A stretch of 64,000 bases of DNA. Origin: Pseudorasbora parva. Taxonomy: Eukaryota; Chordata; Actinopteri; Cypriniformes; Gobionidae. The DNA lies in contig NC_090195.1 of NCBI RefSeq assembly GCF_024679245.1, positions 9,439,993 to 9,503,992 on the forward strand, written 5' to 3'. Within the stretch, counting starts at the first letter, position 1; every line of letters begins with the position of its first letter. Both the position numbers and the translations under genes were made by a program. The notes under the pieces were generated by a model. That model was not told the DNA's origin, ran no database searches, and saw only the letters and a list, made by a program, of their open reading frames with translations. Positions 13,506-26,520 of the stretch are shown here, piece after piece.

Positions 13506-15215
13506 ATGTATGTGTAATATAAAGTGTTATTATCAAGAATAAACTACAATTTAATATTTGAATACCATAAACCAGTGTTCCATCCAACATGATTAGATTT
13601 GTGCTTATGTGACTTCGGTATATATGGCATGAATAATTACAATGGAAAGTCAAAGACAGCAAAAGAAGAAAATTATTTCAGACTTGACTATTCATAAAGC
13701 TTGAGTTATGTGAACTCCAACTCCACTCCACCCAGATGTGTAGAAGTAGCCAGAAGTTATATATGTCGGCAGTAACATAAAGCTGGAAGTGTATTCAGAG
13801 AGCAAAATAAATTAAAACTTCTACAAAAATAAAACAATTCTGAACCGCTCTGGCCCACTTGCCTGTTAATATAAAAGCATTAATGTAAACATTTGCTGTC
13901 GTTATTATATCTGAAACTATTCCTTGTGGTAATATATAGCAAGTCATATATCCTGTCCATAGATATCATGCTGGAAAATAACCTGACTTCCTTTAAAGTT
14001 GCGTTGCTCAGCATGATTCCAACAGATTAAAGTAACACTGTAAAAAAAAAAAAAATTCAAAAGCTGATCAGTCACTAGTCTTTGATCTAACTTTTTCCAG
14101 ACTGAGGCTCCTCACGGATTATGGGCATAACCAGGCTCTTGATGTCTGCTGTCTCTCTTTCTCACACAGGTGTACGCTCTACCAAGTGTGGGTACAGAGG
14201 AACATTATTAAAACCGCTTAAACCTCTGTGTCCGAAGAGATGTGCGTGCAGGGGCTGATAAATGTGATGAACCAAATCACGTTTGGAAGTGACAAATGAC
14301 TGCTCAGTCCCTGCAGGTAAACACGGGCAGAATAAATGAGGGGGCATTATTCTCCAGACACCCTGATTTGCATCTCATTATCTACAGTGTTTTTTTTTAA
14401 ATTTAATTTAACAGAAGGGCATGTCAAATCTCAAGATTCTAGGACATCCTCTTTAAAACTGGCACCTGTCAACCAAGCATGAATCTGTTGCTTCTGTGAA
14501 ATGTCAGCAAGCTTGCACATATAAAATCTCCCACCAAATAATGACATATGATGCAAATTAGTCGCTGATATTATGGAGGGTCATTAAACTGCATATAAAC
14601 AGTGAGTAATAGACTTCTGAGACATATTAAAACTACACATGAGTAAAAACCATTAAAAAATGGCTGTTTTACAGGAGCATGCAATATTCCCAGTGGGCAA
14701 TGAATGGTTCGCAGGCCTTAACTAACAAGGCAAAACAAAGTCATTGAGCTGCAAGGAGTAAAAGGCATGCATGGCATTCTGATTAGACCTCCTTGTTCAG
14801 TTCAGGTGGAGGTCTCAGATTCCACGCCGCATTTCTTGCAGCTTGACCTTCATATCCTCTTATCACCGGTAACATTTTAATCACAGTGTTGATACGAGGC
14901 AGAGCTGTGCTGCTGATGTAATGAAGGGGACACAGCAAGGGCCTGCCGGGTCTCTTTGCCGTCGGCATGGTAGCATCGCTAACAGAGACGAAACATTCCC
15001 GTTCCAGTCTGGTCACCAGGGGAGATTAGGTGCAATAGCTGCCTCAAGGAGAAGCACAGAAAAAAATATATTTAATTAGACTTTAATGCCAAAGCTGCTC
15101 TCCAGGATTCAGCCTTAGAAACTGTCTGTCTTCATTTAGCCAGGGCTTTGCCATATTCACAACAAGCACTGCATGTGCATTTTGTTTGTGTGAGTTTCTA
15201 CAGCCGTCATTATTT

Positions 15216-15370
15216 GCTCACCTTCATGCCATTCCAAACCTGTTTGACTTTTTTGGAATCTGATGTTTTGCTGATTGTCCAACCTATTCTTTTCCATCCA
15301 GTCAAGCACAAAAATCGGCACAAAAGAGCAAAACAAGTGTAGTCTGCATAACTTACTATACTACAAGTCT
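15216..15370. repeat. Fragment of the 'gggatagtt' MITE family
   Basis: It contains 'atttgctcaccttcatgcc' and 'attccaaacctgtttgact', interior landmarks of the same repeat. Ends are unclear. Confidence 0.45.
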
Positions 15371-15501
15371 TCTAAAGTCATAAAAATAGCTTTTTGTGAA
15401 GAACACATTTTTTATTTATTTACTGGAAATCTTCCCCTCCACCATAGCTCTTAAATTTCAAAAAAATTCTCCATGTATATTCAAACTCAAAAACCTCATT
15501 A

Positions 15502-16896
15502 TTAAAGGTGCTGTAGGTAAGAATGACACCTATAGTGGTTGAAATAGGTACTGCAGTCTAAATTCAAAATATTGTTTGCCCTTTTAAATTATTAGATGGA
15601 TGCAGAGGCTTTTTAGTTTAGGTAGAATCCGGGATCTCTGACCCAGTTTGTTTACTGGCTTCCATGCCAGCAATGTGCTGTGTTTTCCGCCAACTGGCAA
15701 CCAGTACGACTGGGTAAACTAGCAACATGCGTTATCGCACAGACCAAAAACAAAAACAGACATTCCTACATGGAACGCACATTTCAAAGTAAAATAACTA
15801 ACCGCATTACTTTTCATTGAAACAAGTATGTGAACTAGGGGTGTCCATGGTTAACCGATTAACCGTTAAAAATTGCGTAACCGAGTGAAACATTTTGCTC
15901 AGTTAAGTGGCGTCAATGACGTGCTTTGAATTTAGTTGTAATATATCTTTGCACCACTAGAAACCGCCAGAGCGCTCCCAGACATTTGTAATATCCACAA
16001 GAAGAAGTCATGACCAGCTTTCTAACATGAAGCGGGCAAAGAAAAATACAGCGTGGGAGCAATTTAAAATTGAGTAAGTATTGCAATGCAATGCTTACCG
16101 CATTTTTCAGACTATAAGTCGCTCAGGAGAATAGGTCGCATCAGTCAAAAAATGCGTCATGAAGAGGAAAATAACAAGTCGCACTGGACTATAAGTCGCA
16201 TTAGGGCAGAAGCAGAGCGGGAGCCGTCCGCGCTGTACATAACGGATCAGAAGAAAGAAAGTTTGAAGTGAGAAACTTGTGAGGGATTAGCGAAAAGCAG
16301 AGGTTACTTTAACTGTAATGAAGAAAATAAAAATTAGCTAATCCCGGAGTGAAAGCAAGATGGCCAGAGCTGAAGGAACGAGTCCACAGATGCTTGAACT
16401 CTCTGCTGGGAGAGGCTCAGCCGCGCGAGTCAAACGCTGTGTGAATCATTCTAGGCTGCATATTTTACTAATGCCTAATCATGCAGGCGCCCTTGCGGCC
16501 ACTTGCATTGCTCGTGAACTGGAGCGCATCTCATCCTAATTTAACAAAACGCAGCGTAGGCCTCACAGACATGAAATACATCTTAAGAAAGCTTGAAATG
16601 TCTTTTAACAATTTAAAATGAAAAGAAATAGGCTACTCTCTGATTATGTAATCCATGATGTGCATTTCTCTCTATAGGCGCGTTCACTATACGGAGATGG
16701 CGGTCGTCAAATTAATAAACTAAAAATAATAACCCTTGAAGCACCGAGTATTAACTGCTAAGGGCCTCGGTTAACGGTTAATGAAAAACTTGAAAACGTG
16801 CAGCCCTAATGTGAACTCAGCATGTTAGATAAATATCTGCAAACATATTATGGTAATTGTATGCTTTAGTCAAAAACATACATACAGCACCTTTAA
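15502..16896. mobile_element. TTAA-flanked MITE carrying a nested hAT insertion
   Basis: The perfect 14-bp inverted termini ttaaaggtgctgta (15502-15515) and tacagcacctttaa (16883-16896) both carry TTAA at the tip, the target of piggyBac-type transposases. Removing the nested element (15836-16808 plus one 8-bp copy) leaves a short element of about 0.4 kb. No coding capacity. Confidence 0.65.
15836..16808. mobile_element. Non-autonomous hAT element nested in the MITE
   Basis: Ends are taggggtgtccatggttaac and ...ttttcaagttttcat-type right end finishing gcagcccta. Both inner ends contain the motif ttaaccgttaa or its complement. The flanks carry a perfect 8-bp duplication, atgtgaac (15828-15835 and 16809-16816), the size made by hAT transposases. 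The 973-bp interior has a piece of another repeat ('cagactataagtcgc', about 16107-16200) and no transposase frame. Confidence 0.8.
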
Positions 16897-16996
16897 GGGA
16901 CAGCTCACACAAATAATTAACAAATAAATCTGTCATTATTTACTCACACTCATGTCATTCCAAACCTGTGTGCCATTCGTCATTCTGTAGATGTTT
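16890..16996. repeat. Fragment of the 'gggatagtt' MITE family
   Basis: It starts 'aagggacagctcacac', followed by 'tctgtcattatttactcac' and 'cattccaaacctgtgtgcc'. It overlaps the right tip of the TTAA-flanked MITE by a few bases. Confidence 0.5.
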
Positions 16997-18014
16997 TGAT
17001 AAAGTGTTCTAGTGAATGAAGTAATGCTTACATTATTTCAGACAGAATTTCCATTTTTTGCTTGTGTCAAATTGTACAGATGACTAAAATGTTACAAAGA
17101 AGATATGATGGAGCTTTTGTTGTTGGCTTTGTGTCAAAAAAGTTTAAAGGCTGAATGTCCTCCTTGAAAGGCAGGAGGCAGCTCATGCTTATAGTGATTT
17201 ATTTATTTATCTTTTGTTTAAATACTAGCCTGAAGCATATGAGTCTGTGACCTCCAAAATAATAGAAGCTTGATTGACAATGAAAGCACAAACAAAGCCG
17301 TAGTCTCTCTTCAAATGGTCCCCCTTAAACTGACCTCTTAAAAAAAGGAGCTCATCTTCATCAATTCATATCTTATCTGCTCTCGCACCAGTTCAGAAAA
17401 GCATAACAGCCACAGTTCTCTAGCCGCCTTGCAGCATACTGACTTATCAGTGGATAATTATTAGCAATTATCTCCAAATGAAGCTTACACATGCACGGCT
17501 AAGCATGCTGATCCAACCAAAACAGGCTGAGCAAAGACAAAATGGCCTGTGAGTGAGCGAAGTAAGTGAAGTAATTATGTTCAATTAAATGTGCAGGTGT
17601 TATTGTAATACAGAGAACAAGGTCAAAACTCTCACCAAAATTATTTTTTTCCTCATGTCAGTGTAAAAAACCATTGTGCAAATCATTACGATTTGAGGAG
17701 ACAAACTTTAAATAAATAATAAGCGTGTTGCTGAGTGACTGGGGTTTCGCACAGATTCAGAAGACTTGGAATATAGCGCACAAGTCGTATGGATTCATTT
17801 ACCTTTTTTAATTACCTTTGTTTTCCACAGAAGATAGAGTTGGCTTGGAACAACATTTCCACCGACATGGTTCCTGTGCGAGGTCCCAGCCTTTGTCTGT
17901 TCTCAAACCGTTCCGCACATAATTTTGGTGACGTGTCATACTTCTCAGATAACAATTATACATGCAGACACAGCGTTGTTTTTCGTTTTTTCCTATTCAC
18001 AGACTTGTTAGCTA

Positions 18015-18230
18015 CAGTGCCTTGCGAAAGTATTCGGCCCCCTTGAATTTTGCGACCTTTTGCCACATTTCAGGCTTCAAACATAACGATATGAAACTGT
18101 AATTTTTTGTGAAGAATCAACAACAAGTGGGACACAATCATGAAGAGTAACGTAATTAATTTTATATTTCAAAGTTTTTTAACAAATCAAAAACTGAAAA
18201 AAAATTGGGCGTGCAAAATTATTCGGCCTC
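18015..18230 (+). repeat. Left terminal inverted repeat of the Tc1 element
   Basis: It is the inverted copy of 19420-19630. Matching blocks include 'tgcgaccttttgccacat', 'caacaacaagtgggacac' and 'gggcgtgcaaaattatt'. Confidence 0.9.
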
Positions 18231-18410
18231 TTTACTTTCAGTGCAGCAAACTTTCTGCAGAAGTTCAGTGAGGATCTCTGAATGATCCAGCGTTGACCTA
18301 AAAAAGACTGATGATGATAAATAGAATCCACCTGTGTGTAATCAAGTCTCCGTATAAATGCACCTGCACTGTGATAGTCTCAGAGGTCTGTTTAAAGCGC
18401 AGAGAGCATC

Positions 18411-19466
18411 GTGAAGAACAAGAAACACACCAGGCAGGTCCGAGATACTGTTGTGGAGAAGTTTAAAGCCGGATTTGGATACAAAAAGATTTCCCAAGCT
18501 TTAAACATCCCAAGGAGCACTCCCAAGGAGTATCAGACCACTGCAAATCTACCAAGACCTGGCCGTCCCTCTAAACTTTCAGCTCATACAAGGAGAAGAC
18601 TGATCAGAGATGCAGCCAAGAGGCCCATGATCACTCTGGATGAACTGCAGAGATCTACAGCTGAGGTGGGAGACTCTGTCCATAGGACAACAATCAGTCA
18701 TATACTGCACAAATCTGGCCTTTATGGAAGAGTGGCAAGAAGAAAGCCATTTCTTAAAGATATCCATAAAAAGTGTTGTTTAAAGTTTGCCACAAGCCAA
18801 CTGGGAGACACACCAAACATGTGGAAGAAGGTGCTCTGGTCAGATGAACCCAAAATTGAACTTTTTGGCAACAAAGCAAAACGTTATGTTTGGCGTAAAA
18901 GCAGCACAGCTCATCACGCTGAACACACCATCCCCACTGTCACACATGGTGGTGGCAGCATCATGGTTTGGGCCTGCTTTTCTTCAGCAGGGACAGGGAA
19001 GATGGTTAACATTGATGGGAAGATAGAAGGAGCCAAATACAGGACCATTCTGGAAGAAAACCTGATGGAGTCTGCAAAAGACCTGAGACTGGGACGGAGA
19101 TTTGTCTTCCAACAAGACAATGATCCAAAACATAAAGCAAAATCTACAATGGAATGGTTCAAAAATAAACATATCCAGGTGTTAGAATGGCCAAGACAAA
19201 GTCCAGACCTGAATCCAATCGAGAATCTGAGGAAAGACCTGAAAACTGCTGTTCACAAACGCTCTCCATCTAACCTCACTGAGCTCGAGCTGTTCTGCAA
19301 GGAGGAATGGGCAAAAATGTCAGTCTCTCGATGTGCAAAACTGATAGAGACATACCCCAAGAGACTTACAGCTGCAGCATTGCAGCAAAAGGTGGCGCTA
19401 CAAAGTATTAACTTAAGGGGGCCAAATAATTTTGCACGCCCAATTTTTCAGTTTTTGTTTTGTTAA
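18411..19466 (+). pseudogene. Tc1-like transposase, long open frame but damaged
   Basis: The frame has 351 codons with a paired-like HTH N-terminus (HTRQVRDTVVEKFKAGFGYKKIS), a GRPSKL-type linker and the DDE catalytic domain: WSDEPK (first D), FQQDNDPKHKAK (second D) and SPDLNPIENLRKDL (E). Three lesions suggest it is dead. The family start ATG reads GTG at 18411, and the next in-frame ATG is codon 73 (18627). About seven residues are missing between IPRST and KEYQTT, in the DNA-recognition region of the first HTH. A frameshift near 19377 displaces the native KGGATKY end (its stop would be at 19409), so the frame runs on into the right inverted repeat. The lesion calls rest on remembered family consensus. 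Confidence 0.88.
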
Positions 19467-19630
19467 AATAGTTTGAAATATCCAATAAATTACGTTACTC
19501 TTCATGATTGTGTCCCACTTGTTGTTGATTCTTCACAAAAAATTACAGTTTCATATCATTATGTTTAAAGCCTGAAATGTGGCAAAAGGTCGCAAAGTTC
19601 AAGGGGGCTGAATACTTTCGCAAGGCACTG
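19420..19630 (-). repeat. Right terminal inverted repeat of the Tc1 element
   Basis: It is the inverted copy of the left end, with a small number of substitutions (for example ggggct versus ggcccc near the tip). Confidence 0.9.
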
Positions 19631-20084
19631 TATATCATGAACTATATATTCCTATTGTAAAATATGTGAAAGTAAGTGTTTTGTCATTTAAACACCTTTA
19701 TAATGATCATGCTTGTTGATTTAAAATGCGCAATGGGTGTACATGTTCGTTTGCACTTCAATTCAGAGTATCAGATCAGTCAGATTTTTAGTCACTTAAA
19801 TTAGAAGAATAGTAACTGTGTACACAATGTGTATAGGCTGATATCTGAAATCAGATCTGAGGGGGCAATGGTTAGACTGTTAGCACTGAAGGCAAAGTGC
19901 TATGGTTCTAAAGTAAACTTCAGTCCCCAAATGTTTAAATGCAGAACTCAGGTCTATAGCCAATCAGGTGTGGTATCTTGGGCTTTTTGAGGAACAATGG
20001 CTGCACTTTGGAAGCAGATGGTAAAACTGCTGTGCAGTGCTGCTTCCAAGTTGACCAGCTTGGCCAGCACAGTGTTACATAAGT

Positions 20085-20093
<9 letters not shown>

Positions 20094-20170
<77 letters not shown>
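20094..20170. repeat. (TTTC)n microsatellite
   Basis: About 19 uninterrupted tetranucleotide units, followed closely by an (ATCC)n tract. Confidence 0.97.
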
Positions 20171-20171
<1 letters not shown>

Positions 20172-20186
20172 ATCTACCTTTCATCC

Positions 20187-20222
20187 ACCCATCCATCCAT
20201 CCATCCATCCATCCATCCATCC
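20187..20222. repeat. (ATCC)n microsatellite
   Basis: About nine units. Confidence 0.95.
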
Positions 20223-21680
20223 AGTCTTTGCACAGCAAGTATCACTAATCAGACCTCCCCCCCCATCAAGGTAGTGACAAATGTTCCCTTCTCTGTAAAG
20301 TGTTTACTTCTCCATCCACTGTAAAGTGATTACTTCAGCCAGTTCTGACTTTGTGATTGGCTGTGAGCAGGAGCATGTCATAGGCTGACAAGGTGAGGCC
20401 TGAGTACGGCACCTCACTCTGAATCTGAGATAAATGAAACAGGGCATCTTGTGTGCTGACTCTAATTGCCTCCTGACAAACACAGACAACTGCTCCGCAG
20501 CACAGCACACAAAGTGAGAAGTGGGTGCAATCTCTCCGAGACAGATCTCTGCAACTATTGCTTTTTGCTAAACTGCATGGACTTGACAGCAAGAGAAGTT
20601 AGATTCAGGGACAGCTTAATGCTTTAGAGAGCCGAAGATGACCATCTGAGAAACTAACAGATTCCTCTGGTTCAACTAGATGTAAAAAATACTTACTTAA
20701 AAACAGTTGGCAACAACTTGCACCACATTAATCCTCTCACTTAACTGCTAATGAGCGACAAACATGACAATTGAAGTGGCCATGGTGGATATTTAACAGA
20801 TATTCTCTACTTTGAAAAGAGGAACGGGATGTTGTCTAAGGCTCTGGGGCTCACAATTATCAGACGGCTTCACATTTGCTAAATAACAATGTTAGCAGGA
20901 TGCAGTGAGGAGCTTAATTGGAATAAATCTAAATGACCCTAAAGCCAAACATTGCCATTGAAATTACAACACTGTATCCACAATTCATTTAACAATTTAA
21001 AGAACATTCAGTCGTCCTACTTTTGTTTTGTGCAGCAGCCACAAGCTATTACAGATTGTTAATGTAAGCCCCAAGACATTCATATTATTCAGGGGTCGGT
21101 GAACTTATCACAAGATAAAGAAAAGCTGGAGAAACTAGAGAGGGAAAATCTATTCTGGGCTAATGCTGCATTCAATTTAACTTGAAAAGTCTGAATTTTA
21201 AAATTCCTACTCGAGACTTCCTTGAAAACTTGTGCCAGGGTGCAGGTGTCTGACATGTAAAGAAGAGAAGTAATGGAGATTTGCACTGTTTATGAGCTTA
21301 GACGCAAAAATGAATAAATACAAAAACGAGTAAATCAAAGATTTAACATTACATTATAACATTTTGCAAACATTTAAAGAAAGTTATTTTTCATGTAAAA
21401 CATGTATGAGATATGACAAATAAAAGTATGAAGAAGCTTGATCTAAAAAAACGAGTTTAATAAAGATGATAGATCAATAGGCTGTATGAAACGTGTGTAT
21501 TGTACGGGTGATAATAAAGGCACAGTCTGGGGAGGGTTGTGAGATAAATGTCAAGGAGATTCTGCTAAAATGAAGCAAGAATATTCCTTTCTTTCTCCTT
21601 GCTTGTACCTTTACAGGCACCTAAGTGTGTTTAATTTCATTCTAGCACTTTCAATCCTAGAATAAGATTGAGAAGCTAAA

Positions 21681-21807
<127 letters not shown>

Positions 21808-22823
21808 CTATACTCAAATATTAATTTATTTTGCTCCCACATTTCAAATTCAGGAATAGAATTAAAGTCTAAAAGTAATTCTCCATTTAATTATATAGTG
21901 TAAGCAGGGTAAAACTGAAAAAGGATGCACAGGAAAAAGAGAAAGAAATTCCTATTCATCTATAGAGCCCCACACTGGTTTACAAAGAATCTCACAGCAC
22001 AAGCCCTTATAAGCCTGACAGCCGAGCTCACCACACGCCTGCCATGACCATACAGATGACATGGCTCTCTCTGATGGAGTGTCGCTGCGGGAATTCGTTT
22101 TAAACAAAACTCACGAATCTGGCTTTACACAGCCAATCTGTTGTCTTGTTTCCTGTCCCTTTCACACCACTGCAGCAAACAGCTTGTGTTTCGGTATTAT
22201 CATTTTGGAAAAAACAAGGGTTCGTGACCTTCTTCGATTGCTGAATGGGTAGTGTGGCGGATGAGGGATGTATTTAAATCTTAATGTGTCTTGTCTGAGG
22301 GAGGCGGGTAAGGGGAGGTCGGAGAATATCTGTGTTGTAATGATGCATGGCTATATTGGGCTGGTGAATTGGCCTGGCTCAGATTGCCAAGTTCTCCCCA
22401 GACGCTCTGATTAAAGACTCTTAATCCATCATCAGACGCGGCCAGAACCGCACAGATGTGCCCGGGGTCAGAGGGCAGTTCGCGATTGGAATCCTACAGC
22501 TCTTTGGGTCTTCATCTGTTCCATACAACAGGCATCAGCCCAGAATGAGAGAGAAATATTAGATGTAAGCACCTCATATAATTTTAGCTCAAGCACTTTG
22601 AGACATAAAACATATTCATAATGCATGTAAAAGCTTCTCAACCATAATGAATGAAAGAAACATCACAGTGATCTAAGCAGAGAGATGTACTTGTTGTGTG
22701 TATGTGTAGGTGGGTGTGTCAGAAGGTTTGGGGTGGGGAGAGGAGGTGGGGTTATCAGAGGCAGAGATGTTGAGTGAAGTTGAGGTCAATGAGGGGATTA
22801 TTCATAGATATCCTTTAACAGTA

Positions 22824-22849
22824 CCCCCCCCCCCCACACACACACACAC
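22824..22849. repeat. Poly-C followed by (AC)n
   Basis: About 12 C residues running into an AC tract. Confidence 0.9.
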
Positions 22850-24239
22850 TAATTAAATAGGTCATGCCTAGGGATGTGCTTAAAGCCTTATTGGAAAGGC
22901 ACACATAATGGCTTCAAAACTAATAATTCTACCGAATAATAGAAAAAAAATATTACACTGACACAGCCGCTCCTCATGTTTGGAAAACAGGTGACAAGGT
23001 GAAAGTGCAATATACAACCTCTAAAATCACTATGCAATAATGAGTGTGAAGTAAAACTATAAAATAAATGAACTGAGTGCAAATCAAGTAACACATTGGC
23101 GTCTCCATTGTCTCTCAGAAATCAGAGCTTGGCAAGAGTAATAACAGCTAGAATACTTTACATTAGGGCTAGATATTGACATAAATTTAATGATTCCATT
23201 CAATTTCACAAGCTTGCGATTCGATTTGGCCAAAACTTTTCTCCTCAGAAGGAATGACATAAAGTTAACCCTGATTTTGACACATTAACATAATAATTAT
23301 TGCGTTACAGTGCTAATCTGGAGGGAGGCTAATAGCTTTATTCCAGTCAATGGCTTTGAATGGGATAGGGATTTTGTTGGAACCTCTAAATGGGATCAGC
23401 CTTTCCGGGGTAACACTATGGCTTTGTGCTGTAAAAATCCTCCCATCACCTCAGTATCAGCCCTGCTTATGGTGCTAAGCTGTGTATACATGTGCGTGCA
23501 TGCATGTGTTTATGTGCATTTGCACATGTCTGTGGCAAGGGATGTCTGTCTGCATGTGTTGATTTTTGACACTGTCTGTATACAATATTCACTAAGGTTT
23601 TCTACAATTAAACACATAATTAATCCATTTGTGTAGAGATTGCACACGTTCCTTTGCTCTGAATAGGAGGAGGGACAGAATAAGGGATGTGCCATCTGTG
23701 AGTGATCAGGTCAGAGAGAGATAAAGAGAGAGACACAGACAGAGACGGTATGAGTGAGTGGAATGTAAATCAGCTCTGCTTGAGAGGAAGGAGTCTTTGT
23801 GACAGTGTGAGAGAAATGTTCATCTTCTAAACAGTGATTCAGGCACATGTGCACACTGACTAAATATTTGCTAATTGCCAAGGCACTTTCACAAAAAACA
23901 CAAATCACTGGTAACATGGGATGCATTTAGTGCACTGATTTGAATTACTGATTTCATAATCGATATGTGCAAAATTTGTGTTTGTAAACACACTGGGCCT
24001 CTGATCTGCAAATTGCAGAGCATGCTGAAATATACAGCACCTTTCTCTTCTTTTTAAATACATTTTAATATTTGACGTTGTCAACACTTCTTTTTTAAAA
24101 CCTCTTTTAAATCAAACATTAGCAGAAGGTTTTTATTTTTAAAGTGACTGCCATTAAATGACACCCTCTTTTGAGATATATATTTTTAATTGATTGTGAT
24201 GCACTACACTGCATCTGTTTCAAAAACACCTTGTTTCTA

Positions 24240-25180
24240 GACAGAATAGGCATTGATATATACAGGCATATATGGAGTCTGTGTCTGAGTGAGTTTGACA
24301 AGGGCCAAATTGTGATAGCCAGACGATTGGGTCAGAGCATTTCCAAAACTGCAGCTCTTGTGGGGTGTTCCTGGGCTGCAGTGGTCAGTATCTATCAAAT
24401 GTGGTCCAAGGAAGGAACAATGGTGAACCAGTGAAAGGATCATGAGTGGCCAAGGCTCATTGATGCACATGGGGAGCGAAGGCTGGCCCGTGTGGTCCGA
24501 TAAAAAAGACGAGCTACTTTAGCTCAAATTGCTCAAGAAGTTAGTCTGATAGAAAGATTTCAGAAGACACAATGCATCACAGTTTGTTGAATATGTCAAG
24601 AGTGCCCATGCTGACACCTGTCCAACAGTGGGCATATGAGAATTAGAACTGGACCACAGAGCAATGATAGAAGGTGACCTGGTCTGATGAATCACGTTTT
24701 CTTTTACATCACGTGGATGGCCGCGCGCATGTGCGTCGCTTACCTGGGGAACACATGGCTCCAGGATGCACTATAGGAAGAAGGCAAGCTAGTGGAGGCA
24801 GTGTGATGCTTTGGGAAATGTTGTGCTATGAAATCTTGGGTCTCGCCATCCATGTGGATGTTACTTTGACATGTGCCACCTACCTAAGCATTGTTGCAGA
24901 CCACGTACACCTTTTCATGGAAAGATATTTCCTGGTGGCTGTGGCCTCTTTCAGCAGGATAATGCATCCTGCCACAAAGCAAAAACGGTTTAGAAATGGC
25001 TTCAAGAGCTCAACAATGAGTTTGAGGTGTTGACTTAACAATGAGTTGGGATGTGCTGAACAAACAAGTCAGATCCATGGAGGCCCTACCTCACAACTTT
25101 ACAGGACTTAAAGGATCTCTTCAAGGAAAACCAATCAAGGAAAACCTATGCCTAGAATGGTCATTATATAAAACACGGAT
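24240..25180 (+). pseudogene. Decayed Tc1-like transposase (fossil)
   Basis: Three separated blocks keep Tc1 transposase similarity. The first is [29 protein letters not shown] (HTH) near 24285-24430. The second is DAHGERRLARVV near 24460. The third is VTWSDESRFLLHHVDG..RVRRLPGEHMAPGC (first catalytic Asp) from about 24672. It is broken by stops (after TMVNQ, after VVR) and frameshifts, and the second Asp region has lost frame. The family is the same as, or close to, the remnant at 48490-49026. Boundaries are approximate; I did not find clear inverted repeats. Confidence 0.85.
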
Positions 25181-26520
25181 GAAAAACCAAACATGAGATA
25201 TTGATTTGTAACTTAACAACTTTAACTCAAATATACACAAGCTTAACATAAACGATTCTGGTATTTTGAGTGTTTTCCAACAACAATGTAATTAATGGAT
25301 GACAATTTAAGTTTGAAGGGAATAAAGCCTGTGATTAGGCTACTAAGGAACATCATTTTTGCCAAAGAAGAACTTTTATTTTAAATAAATGTTAATTTAA
25401 AAGCAGTCAGTGTGATAAATCACCATATCACCAAGCTTAACACTGAGAATTTGAATACTTGTAATGTGATGATTGGGTGCAGATATCTAAATCGGAGAAT
25501 ATCATAGGTTTGGCTGGTTGGTGGGAGGATGGCTTATAGAGTAATATTGTTTAAGAAGGGTCAAACTGTTTATAATACAGGCAGACTGGTTTGCTAACAC
25601 CCTCTAGCTACAGTCTGTCTCTCCTCTGACTGAATGTGCTGGATCAGGCAGTTGCTGGTAATCAGTAAGGCTGTCTAGAGGCATCCAAACGTTCAGCATG
25701 TTATCATTAACACAGTTCTCAGTCAGTCAGCAGAGTCCCAAAAGAACAACATTCTCTTCACGGAGAAGTGAATGCCTTTCCCAGTCTCTGGATGACTGTT
25801 ACATTATTGATAACTCAGAGTGGTTCAGCTGTTCTTCTTACTTAATGTCAAACAGGTGAAATAATTATCAGCATGTTTACTAGGCTTGCTGGTTGCAGGT
25901 CTGACAAATGCAATCTTAAAATGTTGGGTAGATTTTTTTCTTTTTCAAATTTAATGAGGAGAACACTCCATGAGCTTGGTTTCTTTTTGATGGACTTTCA
26001 AATATATATTTTAAATCAGTGGTCTCTGTGTGTTTATTCATGCATCAACTAAAACTTCACTTTCTGTGAAACAAGTGAAGGAGAAAGCAACTGACAGACT
26101 TACAATAAACATACACAAATATAAAAAAGAAGAAAAAAGGAATCTACAGATCTCAAAGCAACATGTTATTTTCATATAATTTAATTACATTAGCTCTGTA
26201 CCAAAACATAGTGAGCTACTTGCCTATACAGTTTAAGACATCTCTCTCAACACCAATTCTGCCTTTTAAGATGCCTTGATTTTACTGAACAGTCAGCACT
26301 TCAAATATGGCAGCTGCAAGAATATACTGTGAAATATGCAAGCTCACAGAACTAACATTTATCCACTGATACTAACCACTGGTCTATATAAATGACAGAA
26401 TTTCTCATGGTTTTAGGCAAGGAAGCCACCGGAAGTGTTTGAGCGTCCCTCCCGACAAAAGACATCATTGACATACAGCCAAAACATTGCCCTAAAATCA
26501 CACGATTTGCAATGTATCAG

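Larger units (their letters stand above)
18015..19630 (+). mobile_element. Near full-length Tc1/mariner element
   Basis: The 1616-bp element is flanked by TA dinucleotides (18013-18014 and 19631-19632). It has long terminal inverted repeats of about 210 bp, starting cagtgccttgcgaaagtatt on both ends and matching with few differences as far as the 'gggcgtgcaaaattatt' block. The outer and inner parts of each repeat fit the IR/DR arrangement of fish Tc1 elements. It contains one degraded transposase gene. Confidence 0.95.
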
